Source: Plasmodium relictum
Taxonomy: Eukaryota; Apicomplexa; Aconoidasida; Haemosporida; Plasmodiidae
Direction of reading: 5' to 3'
NCBI RefSeq assembly: GCF_900005765.1
Contig: NC_041686.1
Coordinates: forward strand, 62,001 to 126,000
DNA length: 64,000 nucleotides
This document shows positions 24,801 to 37,000 of this stretch, in pieces. The notes beneath the pieces are model-generated. The model saw only the letters and a program-made list of their open reading frames with translations. It did not search any database and was not told where the DNA came from. The position numbers were made by a program, and so were the translations under genes. How positions within the stretch are numbered: position 1 is the stretch's first letter; each line of letters starts with the position of its first letter.

Positions 24801-26112
24801 AACATATTATGTCTCCATTATTTAAAGATGCACATATTAATGCAGGACAATAGAATAAATTATTAAGATTTTGATTTATTTCATTTTCCTTTATTTTCAT
24901 ATATTCTTCATTTAATTCATTATATTTTTCATCATTTTTAACAATATATTGATTTGAAAGGTTTTCACTTTTATCCTTTTTTTCTTGAATACTAAATAAT
25001 TTTCTTTTTAATAATTTAAAGCATTGAATTAATAATCTCTGATTTTCTTCTCTTAAATAAGGTACTAATCCGGTTGCTATAGAACAAATTTTAATATCAT
25101 TAGAATTTTTTCTTTTTTTTATCTGAGCATTCTCTTGGGGAATATGTTTCTGAATATTTGTATTAAGTTTTTCTTTTTCAATAGAAATACTATTTATTTC
25201 TGATTCATTAGAAGATGAAGAATAATATTTATCATCAATGTCCCCTATATAATTGTCATCACTTTCTTTTTTTATAAAAATTTCTTCTTTATTATCTATC
25301 TCTCTATTTTTATAATTATCTATTATTAGATATGCAATTATTTCTTTGCCTTTGTTTGCCCACAAATCAATTAATACTATTTTCTTATCTCCAGATACAA
25401 GTAGAAATCTTCTATCAGGTAATATTCTTAAATTATATATAAAAAAATCAAAATTCTTTAAAATTTTAAAGCATCTTCCTTCATCTAACGACCAAATATA
25501 TATCATATTATCCATATGCAATGAAATTAATATTTCTTTTGATATGCATTCAATAGTAGAACTACATGATAAACCAAAATTTAACTGTACAATAGTGTTA
25601 TTGCATGTATTATTATTATTTAATAGAATACTGTATGGGAGCAAATTTATTCTATTATTTAAATTAATATTTTCCTTATTTACATTATTCTTATCATCAC
25701 CATCTTCATCAAAATAAGTATTATTATTATTATTATTATTATCCATATGTATATGTTTTTTCTCTTCACAGTTACAAGAATCTTTATTATTTTTACTATC
25801 ATGTGAGAAAACTTTCATATTTTCTTTACACTCATTATTTTTTGTAAAAGTGTTTCTACAACATATATATTCATTTTTACTTTTATTATCTATATTATCT
25901 TTTACATTTTTATTATCATTACTTAAATTTTTCATAATTTCTAAATCATTTATGTAATTTTCATTTTCATCTATTTTAAATAATATTATACTTCCTTCAT
26001 AACTACCAACAGCCAGAATGGAACAATTTTCATTTATTGCATAACAAGATATACTAAAAGGTGAACAAAAATTAGGCCAAACAATTGACCCTAATTTTAA
26101 ATCTTCATTCAT
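18834..26112 (-). CDS. WDR7 / rabconnectin-3 beta homologue
   Basis: Two exons, 24288-26112 and 18834-23962, encode 2,317 residues (vertebrate WDR7 has about 1,490). The donor is G|GTAAAT and the acceptor follows a poly-T tract (TTTTTAG at 23963). Exon 1 leaves G and exon 2 opens with GT, giving a Gly codon and an open join across FSSG|IFKSISF. Reading the two frames as separate genes would miss this. WD blades occupy the N-terminus, including YIWSLDEGRC and DKKIVLIDLW; SIIAWTTEGNFYCYTLP near 633-649 matches the WDR7 block that ends in WTENGQSYIYKLP. ILIWNISDF follows near 950. The C-terminus near 2165-2290 is typical: a helical YPICSFNKFTQKLAV segment, then GHKKNINCIKFDTNGSYLA and FKIWN. WDR7 with DMXL/Rav1 promotes V-ATPase assembly and vesicle acidification. 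Most extra length is Lys/Asn/Ser-rich insert. Confidence 0.85.
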
Positions 26113-26176
26113 TGTTATTTCATATTTTTAGAAAATACAAAAAAAAAAATAAAATAAAATAAAATGTATAAATAAA

Positions 26177-26177
<1 letters not shown>

Positions 26178-26227
<50 letters not shown>
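26178..26227 (+). repeat. Poly-A homopolymer of 50 bases
   Basis: An uninterrupted run of 50 adenines, the longest homopolymer I saw in the window. It lies 66 bases upstream of the WDR7-like start codon, so it reads as poly-U in that 5' UTR or as poly-dT in the core promoter. Such tracts exclude nucleosomes and vary in length between strains. Confidence 0.95.
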
Positions 26228-26229
<2 letters not shown>

Positions 26230-26753
26230 ATACAATTACTAAATATATTTAATATTTTTTTAATTCATTTTTTTTTTTTTTTTTTATAATTTTATTTCAC
26301 AAAATTATTTAGAATTCTTATTTATATTTTTTTCAATTTTATAATTATGAATACATATCTATAATTGTTATGATTTTTTTTTTCTTTTTCTTCTTTTTTT
26401 TTGTGCTTTTTTTTTTTTTTTCTCTTCTTTTAAATCTTAAAGGTGACACTCATCTTTCACAATGAATTAATAAATAATATATATTAATATATTAATAATA
26501 ATATTTAAAAATTTATAAAATATATACATGTTTTATTTATATATATATGCATATTTATTTTTTCTATAAATATTTGTGTATGTATTTTAAAAAAATGAAT
26601 TCATTACAATATTCTTTTAAAATTAAATCACGAATGTTATTTTCCATATAGTTTTCTTAAAAGAAACTATAATAAATTATTAGGTTAAAATTATTTTTAT
26701 TTTTCTTAAAAAATATAAAAAAGAACAATTTTTAAGAACAAACATCAATAGAC

Positions 26754-26763
26754 GTGTGCACAC
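26754..26763. promoter_or_regulatory. GTGTGCACAC palindrome, ApiAP2-like site
   Basis: A 10-bp perfect palindrome containing GTGCAC, followed at once by ATGCAT, in otherwise nearly pure A/T sequence about 640 bases upstream of the WDR7-like ATG. GTGCA/TGCAC cores are bound by some ApiAP2 factors in Plasmodium. That it is a functional site is inference from rarity and position. Confidence 0.3.
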
Positions 26764-26818
26764 ATGCATATATTTTAAATTTTGTATTTTTTATATGCTT
26801 CCTAATTATTATACATAA

Positions 26819-26851
<33 letters not shown>

Positions 26852-28332
26852 ATTTCAACATATATAATTAATGAAATATATTTTAGTTTATAATATTGAG
26901 AATTCTGAATCAATAATTAATATAATATAAATTCTTTAATATTGAATTATAAAAATGTAAAATTACAAAATGAATTTTTTTAATGAAATGATAAATTTTG
27001 CCAATTTTTTAAAGTTAAAATGATGTATCGTAAAAACAAAAGAAATAACCCAAAACATATTTATAATAATTTTTTTCTTTTTATAGAATATTAATGAATT
27101 TTATTCAATTATTCTCTTTTTTTTTTTTTTTAGATAGATATTTTAAATATTTCAAAAGTAGTTTCTTATATCAAAGGGAAATAATTTAAAAAAAAATAAT
27201 TGTATTTATATATATATATAGTGATTGTTTTTTATATTTAATACATAAAAAAATTCAGGTTCTTATTCTGTTAAACTTCGTTACTAAATAAAAGTTAAAA
27301 AATAGAATAATAACACTTATTAACAAAATGAATATTAAACCAACATCATACTAAGTTTATTTTTGCATTTACACAATTCAAAAAAAAATATATTACTTCA
27401 AATATAAAACTACTTTATAATTAAAAAAATAAAAATAATAAAAGGTTTAGTTTTTTAACTTGTGAATATCATGAATTTTCAAACAAAATTAAAAAAAAAA
27501 AAAAAAGAAAAAAAAAAAAACATATATACATGTATATCATATAATTAATTTATATCATTTTATTTTATAAATGGTAGAAGAATATTCCATATAAATTTTA
27601 ACATATAATTATTTTATTTTTCTTATTTTCATTATCATATATTTAAATATGTATATCCTATTAAAAAAAAAAAAAAAAGAGAAAAAAAAAAAAAATGCTT
27701 AATTTTTATAATATAAACAAAAATACAGTCTTATTTATAAAATTAAAAAATATATTTTATTTTAAAAAAAAAAATAGGAAATATTAAATATGAAAAAAAC
27801 AAATTAAAATAAAATATATATATATATATATATAATAAAATGCAATAACACACACCATTAAAAGGATGAGTAGATAAATATATATGTATATACATATATA
27901 TTTACATCTACTTAAATTTTAATAAAAAAAAAGAAAATGTTAATATAGATATGAATAATACTTATATTTTTGTGTTATTTTGTTTTTTTTTCTTTTAAAT
28001 TTTTGCAGTATTACATCAAGTTAATTCTTATTTTCATTAAATACATATCTTTAGTTATCAAATTATATTCATTCTTTTTTTTTTTTTTTTATTATTTTCT
28101 ATATTTTCTTCATTTCTATGAACTTAATATTTTGAGTCTTTTTTAGTTAATAATATATAAATTTTCATTGCATATTGTATAGAGTTACTTTATGAATGTT
28201 TAAAAATTATGATATTAATTTCTTTAAAATTTTGTAAAAAATTATAATTTTTTTTTCTCTTTTGGTAATTAATTCATAGTATGAATATATTCAAAAAAAA
28301 AAAAAAATTAATTTTTATAATAATCAAGAAAA

Positions 28333-31212
28333 TTAAAAACCTGATACATTATTATTATTATTACTTTTTTTTTTTTGGCATTCTTCATTTGTAATAACGT
28401 TAGTTGAATTTTTTATATTTTCATCTTTATTATTATGTTTGTTTAAATCTTTATCATTATTCTTATCATTTACATATATATAATCCCGCTTTATATTATT
28501 TTTTAAAGAATATGTAGTATTTCTTTTTGCAAAGTTTTGAAAATCTAAAATATTTTCATTATTATCTTTTTGATTCTCATTTTTAATGTTATTTTGATTA
28601 ATGTTACTATTATTTAAATCTTGAATTTTCTCATTTTTTTTTTTTTCTTTATTATCATAATTTGTTAACCATTGTAATTTATCAAAAAAATATTTTTTTA
28701 CTGTGTTTGGCTTTTTTACATTATTTTTTTGTTCATGATTTATATATTTGTTTGAGTTATTTTTATTATCATCGTAACTATTTACATTTTTTGAAGTACT
28801 ATTATAGCTATCCACATTTTCATAATTTTTTGATTTTTTTCTACTACTTTCTTTCTCATTATCACTCTCTCTATTTCTTCTAGTGTTATTGTTACTATTA
28901 CTTCCATTAGTATAAGTATAAAATTTTTCATAAATTCTTTTTTCATTCTTTTTTAACATATTTTTATGTCTATTATTAGAATCATATAGTGTACTTTGAT
29001 CTTTTAGAATTTCATTGATGCTTGAATTTTCTTCATTATTAGGAATATTATTGGCATTTCTAGAAATGCTTTCATTTGTATTATATGAATTTACATTATC
29101 ATTGCATTTATCCTTACTAATATTACTATAATTATTATTCTTATTAGTAAAACTATTATTAAAGTTACTATTAACATTATTACTGTTATTTAAATCTATA
29201 TAACCCTGGTCTAAATCTTTAAAATAATGTTGAAAAGGATTCGTTCTATTACTGCTTGCTATGTTGTTTCCATTATTAACAAAATTATTTGAAGTATCAA
29301 AAACATTTTCAGTTAAAAATGGCCTATTAGAATTTTCTCTTAATTTTACTGTTAAATGAATATTATTATTTTCCCTATTTTTTACATTATTATCATCTAA
29401 CTTATTATTTTTATAGTCATTTTTATTATTATAAGTATAATTTTTATCTTGGCTATTATAATCATTATTACTATGATTATTATTATATCCATTATTATAA
29501 TTGTAACGATTATTATCATTACTATTATTACTACCGTTATTATTATTATTATTATTACTATTATCATTATTACTTTGGTCGTTATCATTATTGTCATTAT
29601 CGTTATCATCATTATTTTTATTGTCGTTCTTATCTTCATCTTTTTCATTTGTGTCATTCTTTTTTGATCCATTTTTTTCTTCGGTTGATAAAAATCTCTC
29701 TGAAGAATTTTCATCTTGTCTTGCCTGGCTATGTTCATATGTATTTCTTGTATCTACACCTCTATTATTATTTCTCGAAAATGAATTAGGTGATAAAAAG
29801 ATTCTATTTATCCTATAAGCATCATTAGTACTAGCCATAAAATTATTAAAAAAATTTTGCAAAATAGAATTAGTTTGAGCAGAAGTAAAACTATCAAACA
29901 TGTTAGTATCATATTCATCAGTGAATGGAAGATAACTTGTTTCTTCATTACCGTTGTTACTATTTTCATTTCCATTTATATTATTTTCATTTCTATTTGT
30001 ACTATTTTCATTTCTATTTGTACTATTTTCATTTACATCTGTACTATTTTCATTTCTATTTATACTATTTTCATTTGAATTTATATTTTCATTATTATTA
30101 TTGTTATTATCTGTATTTGTGTTTATATTGTTAGAATTATTAAGAGAATTATTACGAGAAATTTCTGAATTTAATCTTTCCCTCAATTCTTCTCTCTTAC
30201 AGTTATAGTCTTGATCATCCGTAGGTAGTTCAAATCGACAAGTTGGGCAAGAATTTCTCTCTTTGAGCCATGGTATAATGCAAGAACAATGAAAAACATG
30301 CCGACATCGTTCATTATCAGTAATTCTATGAACTTCATCATTTTCTTTGTATTCTTCTCTACATATTGCACAAGATTCTAATTCTTTTGCCCTTTCAGAT
30401 GTTAATACTTCTACTTTTAAATTTTTAATTACTTCTTCAGATGCTGGTGGAGGGCCATTTCTTGATGGGTCACTTTCCATTATAATAGTTAATACTTGAT
30501 CTAATGAAATGTTATCAAAAGAATTAGTTAATATGTTATCTATTAAATCATGAAAGTTTAAACGTATTGGAGAATTAAAAGGAATATTTGTTATATCTAT
30601 TGCTCTTGTGATAATACGAGGATTTCTTGTGTTTCTACTATATCTATAAGTCCTCCCATAATGATTTCTATTTTCACTATTGTTTCTATTTTCATTATTA
30701 TTTCTGTTTTCATTACTATTTCTATTATCAGTAGTATTCCTATTTTCACTATTATTTCGAGTTTCATTATTTATGTTATCATTGTTTATATTTTCGTTAT
30801 TTGATGTTGCTACACTAGCAGTAAAATGAACTTCTGCTTCTGGAGACCTGAAGGTTGGATTAAACATCTGATGGTACATATTTCTAAATAACATCAAATC
30901 ACTAAAAATATTATCGTTAGTAACAAATGTATTATTATTACTAGTATTCGAATAAATACTACTCCTATTATTAATATTGCTTGTATTATTATTAATTTCA
31001 CTACTTCTTATTTCTCTATTTGTCCTATTTTCCCTATTTGTATTTATTGAATGAAAACTTAAAGGATCATCTTCATCAATCTTTTCAACGAAACCGACAC
31101 TATTACATGTTTTACATTTTATTTCACCGTTATATATAATTTCTATATCACTAGTTCTTTTCACATCTTCACAACTATGACAGAAATAATCATAATCATC
31201 TACTTGATTCAT
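28333..31212 (-). CDS. RING-H2 E3 ubiquitin ligase, RNF126/RNF115-like, Asn-rich
   Basis: Single exon, 959 residues (RNF126-type proteins have about 300). The N-terminal zinc finger has C11-x2-C14 and C33-x2-C36 (FCHSC ... CKTC), as in BCA2/RNF126 proteins, where it binds ubiquitinated or hydrophobic clients delivered by BAG6. The RING-H2 starts at C281: C281, C284, C303, H305, H308, C311, C322, C325, all eight ligands present, with W315 in the E2-binding position. The finger order and the spacing from Zn finger to RING fit this class. The rest is Asn/Ser low complexity: tandem S/N-x-x-NEN units of about six residues just after the RING and a poly-Asn/Asp tract further on. No membrane segment is seen. 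A role in quality control of mislocalised proteins is inferred from the family. Confidence 0.88.
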   Translation of the reverse strand: MNQVDDYDYFCHSCEDVKRTSDIEIIYNGEIKCKTCNSVGFVEKIDEDDPLSFHSINTNRENRTNREIRSSEINNNTSNINNRSSIYSNTSNNNTFVTNDNIFSDLMLFRNMYHQMFNPTFRSPEAEVHFTASVATSNNENINNDNINNETRNNSENRNTTDNRNSNENRNNNENRNNSENRNHYGRTYRYSRNTRNPRIITRAIDITNIPFNSPIRLNFHDLIDNILTNSFDNISLDQVLTIIMESDPSRNGPPPASEEVIKNLKVEVLTSERAKELESCAICREEYKENDEVHRITDNERCRHVFHCSCIIPWLKERNSCPTCRFELPTDDQDYNCKREELRERLNSEISRNNSLNNSNNINTNTDNNNNNNENINSNENSINRNENSTDVNENSTNRNENSTNRNENNINGNENSNNGNEETSYLPFTDEYDTNMFDSFTSAQTNSILQNFFNNFMASTNDAYRINRIFLSPNSFSRNNNRGVDTRNTYEHSQARQDENSSERFLSTEEKNGSKKNDTNEKDEDKNDNKNNDDNDNDNNDNDQSNNDNSNNNNNNNGSNNSNDNNRYNYNNGYNNNHSNNDYNSQDKNYTYNNKNDYKNNKLDDNNVKNRENNNIHLTVKLRENSNRPFLTENVFDTSNNFVNNGNNIASSNRTNPFQHYFKDLDQGYIDLNNSNNVNSNFNNSFTNKNNNYSNISKDKCNDNVNSYNTNESISRNANNIPNNEENSSINEILKDQSTLYDSNNRHKNMLKKNEKRIYEKFYTYTNGSNSNNNTRRNRESDNEKESSRKKSKNYENVDSYNSTSKNVNSYDDNKNNSNKYINHEQKNNVKKPNTVKKYFFDKLQWLTNYDNKEKKKNEKIQDLNNSNINQNNIKNENQKDNNENILDFQNFAKRNTTYSLKNNIKRDYIYVNDKNNDKDLNKHNNKDENIKNSTNVITNEECQKKKSNNNNNVSGF
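29950..30080. repeat. Hexapeptide-coding minisatellite in the RING gene
   Basis: About seven imperfect 18-bp units code on the minus strand for repeats such as STNRNEN, STDVNEN and NINGNEN. Units differ by single bases, and their purity suggests recent slippage. The tract lies downstream of the RING domain in a region with no recognisable fold, so length variation would probably be tolerated. Confidence 0.8.
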
Positions 31213-31596
31213 AATATATTTTTATACTTTTTACAAATTTGACAAAAAAAAAAAAAGAAAATTATAATACTCTCTTTTCAAAAATTATTTCAAATTATAT
31301 CTTTTAACGTTATTCTTATATAAAATTATATATATTCCTAATTATTATTTTTTTTATTTTTAAATCACTATGAATTATTTTTTTATAAACCTCTATTTTT
31401 CAAAATTATAAAAAGATGTAATATAAATTTTAGTGTTAACTTGTCAAATTTTTTTTTTAATTTAAAAAAAAAATATAAAAAACAAAAAAAAAAAAAAAAA
31501 ATTATAAGTAATATATATAGATATACTTATAAGAATTTAAGCATTCGTACATGAAAAATAACATTCATTAAAAATTAATATCATATTAAATATATT

Positions 31597-31599
<3 letters not shown>

Positions 31600-31642
<43 letters not shown>
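31600..31642. repeat. (TA)n microsatellite
   Basis: About 21 TA units roughly 390 bases upstream of the RING gene start codon, therefore in its probable promoter or 5' UTR. Confidence 0.95.
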
Positions 31643-31645
<3 letters not shown>

Positions 31646-33740
31646 CTATTATTTAAATAAATATATATGTATAATAAATATAATTAATCACTTTAAGGGT
31701 ACATGTTTTATTTTAAAAAATTGAGCTTAAATAATATATAAGATATATTTCTACATTTATATATTTACCAAAAAAAAAAAAAAAAAAAAAAATTTAAACA
31801 TAATTGTAATATTTACTTATTTAAAATCATATTTTTTTCTTTTTCTTTTTTTTTTTTTGTGATGTATTCCTAAGTTTATATAGAATGCAATTTTAAAATT
31901 AATTTTTTTTTTATTTGTTCATATAATTATATATATATATATTTTATTACAATTACACCACTACGACATATATATATATATATTTAATATTAATATTTGT
32001 GTAAGAAAAAAAACAAAAAAAAATAGAATTTCTAATTTTTTAGCATCTTATTTTTAAAAATATATATCTATTATTAAAATTATTATCTTCAAAAAAAATC
32101 ATGATTAAAGTGTCAATACATTTCTCATAATTTTATTTTTTTTTAAATTATATTTTGTAAATTTTGCTAAAATACAATTAATTTTGTCATTTTTAATAAA
32201 ATTAAAATTATTATTTGTTATGAAGAATTTTTTCTTTTATTTATAGTTTTTAAAAAAAAAAAAAATTAATTGGCAATTTTAAATACAAAAATATTATGAT
32301 ATTTTATATTTTTTTTTTTTTTTTTCCTTGTGAAATAAAATTATAAATTATTTTGATAAAATAATTTTGATAAAACAAAATTATAAAAATATTTTAGTAA
32401 AACAAATATAGCAAAATATATTTGAACAATTAAATTTTTTATAATAAATTTCATAAAATATACTTAATATAAAAATGTTCATTAATTTTAGTTTAAATTA
32501 AATTTTATTTTATTTAGAATCATTTTTATTATTATTAATACAATTACAGTGTAATTTAAAATTAGTAATAACATAATTTTAATTATATATATCCATTATT
32601 TCAATTCTACTTGGCTTTTTCTTTTAAATTTTTTCTATATTTTTGTTTTACTTCACTATATTATTTACATTAATTCTGTTATTTTAAAAAAATTTGATCC
32701 ACCATAAAATTTTTTTTTTTTAAATGTGTAAATTATAACCTTTATTAAATTTATTGAGAAAGAGAAACTTACACCTTATAATTATTGAATAGTAGAAAAT
32801 AATCAAATAATGTTTTGTATTTTTCTGAGCTTATGAAAGCAAATGACTAATTATTTAACATATATTTGTAGAAAAAAAAAAAAAAATAATAATAAAATAA
32901 CATATAATAAATTTAACTTATTTAATCGTCTTCAGAATCATATAAATATTTATGTTTAATTTTATAAAAAACATGTTTTCATTTAATAAAAAAATTTAAA
33001 GAATTACAAATTTGCAAAATTAATTTCTTATAATATTCTTTTAAATATATATTGTTTTCTTTTTCAATATATGTAAAGATAAGCAAATTATGGAAATTCA
33101 TTAAATGTGTATAATTTCATAATATAATGTACTGACAAAAAAGTGCAATGAATATATCTAGTAATTTATATATTTTCATCTATTTTTAATATATATGTAA
33201 ATTTATACAACGCCTATTGAAGTAAGAAAACATACATACATATCTATAAAGTAAAATTTAATAAAAAAAATAGTTGTAGTATATAATTAAATAAAAAAAA
33301 AAAAAATTACAAAAATTCTTAAAAAAACATTTTATTTTTGTTTATAAGTTTTAGCTATAGACAAATAGACACGTTCATTTTATGTGCATTTAATCTAATT
33401 TTTTCTATTGTACAATATATATTAATTTTCATATTTCTAACAAGAAATATCTTATATATATGTATAATTAAGTAAATTTTTTATTATATATTCATTGTAA
33501 ATTTTATTTAAAAAATAAATTTTTTTTCTTTTTTAGTTGCAAAAATATTCACTGTAAAGAAAAATGAACTCAAAATATTACACATACAATATATATATGT
33601 AAAATATATTTTTTTATACTTTTTGCTAATATTCTTATAAAAAATTTTTTAAAAATTAAAAAAAAAAGTAAAAATAAGATAAAATTCATAAGGAATACAT
33701 AAAAATAAGGAAACTGTTTTAATTAATCTTTGCTAAAAAG

Positions 33741-33748
33741 TGCATGCA
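33741..33748. promoter_or_regulatory. TGCATGCA palindrome, ApiAP2-like site
   Basis: A perfect TGCATGCA palindrome in A/T-rich spacer DNA, about 330 bases past the stop of the SR-like gene and 2.5 kb upstream of the RING gene start. The same core is a known Plasmodium ApiAP2 recognition element. The long distance from any start makes a promoter role uncertain. Confidence 0.25.
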
Positions 33749-34077
33749 TTCAAAATAGTTAAATATTATTTATTAAAATAAGTAGTAGCATATATTATAT
33801 ATGGATATATTCTTCCTCTTGTTTGTATAGTAAATAATAAAAATATATATTTTAATTTTTTTTTACATGTGGAATAACAGTATATTAGTCAAAGCATTTA
33901 ATTATAAACTAAATAAAAATCATATATATATTATGAATAGATAAAATGCAAAAAAAAAAAAAAAATATAGAGATTATTTACATATGTAATTGTTTTCTTC
34001 TAGATGTTTATGTTTCATTATTTGTAGAATTATATTTACCTACACATATTTTCTTCGAAGAAAACTATTTACCACCT

Positions 34078-37000
34078 TCATTTTCTTTTTCCAGATTCTT
34101 CAGATATATTTGATACTTTTTTTCTATTTACATTTCTTTTATAAGATCTTTGTTTTTTACTAGAACTTCTGCTTCTATAATCTTGATCAATTTTATTGAT
34201 TTGATTAATATTTTTATCACCTTTTTCTTTTATATATTTTGAATTAATACTCCTTTCTCTATCACTTTTATATGAAATATTATCATCACCTACATTTTGT
34301 TCTCTATCATTTTTACACATAGTAGCTTTTCCTTTTTCACATAAACCATCATCTTTTTCATTTCTTTCTTTTGCCTTTTTAGATAAATTTTGATCATCTA
34401 CTCTTTTATTTCTTAAACTTTCACTTTTTTCATTTTTATAACTTTCCACATTGCTATAATCATTTTTTTGATTATCTCCTATTTCATTCTTATTATATTT
34501 TTCATATTTTTCTTTTTTATATTTTTCTTTTTTTTTATCATTTTCATTTTTTTCATTTGTTACTTTCTTTTCCTCCAATTTTTCTTTTATGCATTTTCTT
34601 TTTTCATTTATATATTCATAATCACTATTATTTTCTTGATATATATTTTTCATTTGATCTTGTTCTTTATCGTTCTTTCCTTTTTTACTTTTTTTTTGTT
34701 CTATTTCACTGCTATATTTTCTTTTTCCTCTATCATAACTACTTTCACTTTTATTTTTTTTAATTCTAATTCTTTCATTTTCTATTTCTTCACTTCCTTC
34801 TCCTTCCATTATACTTCTTTGTGTTTTTTCTCTTCTTTCTTCACTTCCTTCTCCTTCCATTATACTTCTTTGTATTTTTTCTCTTCTTTCTTCACTTCTA
34901 TCTCTTCTTTCTTCGCTTCTATCTCTTCTTTCTTCACTTATATCTCTTCTTTCTTCACTTATATCTCTTCTTTCTTCACTCCTGTCTCTTCTTTCATATC
35001 TTTCTTTTCTCTCACTTCTTTCTTTTCTTTCTTCACTTCTATCTCTTCTTTCTTCACTCATGTCTCTTCTTTCATATCTTTCTTTTCTCTCACTTCTTTC
35101 TTTTCTTTCTTCACTTTTTTCTCTTCTTTCAATTCGTTCTCTTCTTTCTTCATGCCTCTCTCTTCTTTCTTCACTTCTCTCTTTACTTCTTTCACTCCTA
35201 TCTCTTTTTCTTTCATCTTCACTTATGTTTTTTTCATTTTTTGTTTCATTTTTTATTTTCTCCTTTTCTTTTTTGCCTCCTCTTTCCATTTCTTTTCTAT
35301 CCTCACTTGTATTTCTCTCATTTTTTGATTCACTTTTATCTCCTTCTCTTTCTCTTTCTATTCTCTCTCTTTTTCTTTCTCTTTCTATTTCTCTATCATC
35401 TACACTTAAATTTCTTTCCATTCTTGATTCACTGTTTTGTTTTTCTCTTTCTCTCCTCTCTCTTTTTCTTCCTTTATCCATTTCTCTGTCTCTTCTTCTT
35501 CCTCTTTCTTTTTCTTCTTCATTTTTTTCATATTCTCTATCACTCCTTTGACTTCCTTCTGCATCTTCTACTTCTATTTCATTATTTTTACTTTCTTGTT
35601 TGCTTCTATGACTTATATCCCTTTCTATATCCATTTCATTATCTCTTTCATTATCCATAGTGCTCCTTCTTTTCTCATTCATTCCTTTTTTATAATTTTT
35701 ATCATTTCTATCAAATACATCATTTTTTTCTTTGTTATATTTACTTCTCTCATAATTTTTTTCTCTATCATAAAATTTGTCTTTTCTATATTTATCTTTG
35801 TTGTCTTCCAAATCCTCACGATATATTTTATCTTTATAATAATATTTATCATTATTTGCAAAATTATTTTCTTTTATATTGTTAAATTCTCTTTCTTTAT
35901 TTCTATGCCTCATATCTAATAATGATTCATTATATCTTAAAACCACTACATATTTTCCATTAAATTTTTTTCCATTTAAAACATCGATAGCTTTTTTCAT
36001 TGTTTCATAATTATAATATTCTATTATTCCATACTTTTCTTTGTCATAACCCTGAACTACATTAGCATAATTTACTGATCCTACTTCTCTACCGAAATCT
36101 TTTAGATCCTGCCAACTAACATTGTCATCAATATTTTTTACAACAATTCTTAATGAATTTTTTTTTTCTCTTGATTCATTTTTTTTTGGAGAAAAATTTC
36201 GTTGAAATTTTGGAGGAAACTTTCTAGAATCATTTTTATTTCCATAAGCAATAGGATGGTGTGGTTGGACACTTAATTCTTCGCCAAAAAACATTTTTCC
36301 ATTTTCTTCATCAATTGCATTTCTTGCATGAATTGATTTAAAATATTCTATAAATGCAAATCTCCTCTTCCATTGCATATTCAAAATATCTCCATATTGT
36401 AAAAATTTTCTTCTTACATCCTCTTCTCTTGCATTTGTAGAAATGTTTCCAACAAATATTTTGCATGGATCTGGTTTTTTATATGCATGATTTCGTAAAT
36501 CTTTCTGTCTTTCTCTTCTCATCATACCTATATTCATTTTGTGTGAATTGTTATCATAAGATTTTCTATCATTATCTCTTGAGTATCTTTTATTATTAAT
36601 TTTTTCATTTCTTATTCTATGAGTATTATATAAACCAAATCTATTGTTATTATTATTGTTGTTATTATTCCACTTATTATTTTCTTTTTCATACTTATAT
36701 TTTTCTTTAAATTTTTTTTCATTATTTCTTTCATAGATACTATTTTTTCTTCTATCTTTAGAGAAATTCCTCCTTGGTGATCTTTTATAATATCTATCAC
36801 GAGAAAATTTTTGATGATAATCTTTTTTATTTTTTGAAAAATTTCTATTTTTATCTGGATTTGATAATTCATTTCTCCTTACATAATGATTTTCTAGTGA
36901 TGGTTTTTTGTAGTTATTGTAAATATTTTCATTTTTGTGATTTTCTCTCCCCATTCCTACTACCATTTTTTCTCTGCTTCTTGATATATATTTTCTATTT

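Larger units (their letters stand above)
26113..28332. other. Intergenic, upstream of the WDR7-like gene
   Basis: Promoter side of the WDR7-like gene and 3' side of the RING gene. It contains a 50-base poly-A run at 26178-26227, only 66 bases from the WDR7-like ATG, a T-rich stretch at 26,270-26,420, and a GTGTGCACAC palindrome at 26754-26763. No coding exon was found. Confidence 0.6.
31213..34077. other. Intergenic between SR-like and RING genes
   Basis: This 2.9 kb is the upstream region of the RING gene and the 3' region of the SR-like gene, both on the minus strand. It contains a (TA)n run at about 31600-31642, several other short (TA)n and poly-A/T tracts, and a TGCATGCA at 33741-33748. 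No coding or RNA gene was recognised. Confidence 0.55.

Noticed and set aside
34468-35660. Long plus-strand open frames (286 and 279 codons) opposite the SR-like gene
   Set aside because: They are Phe/Ser/Leu-rich mirror images of the Arg/Glu/Lys minisatellite; stops are absent because the sense strand is purine-rich. No start context or domain.
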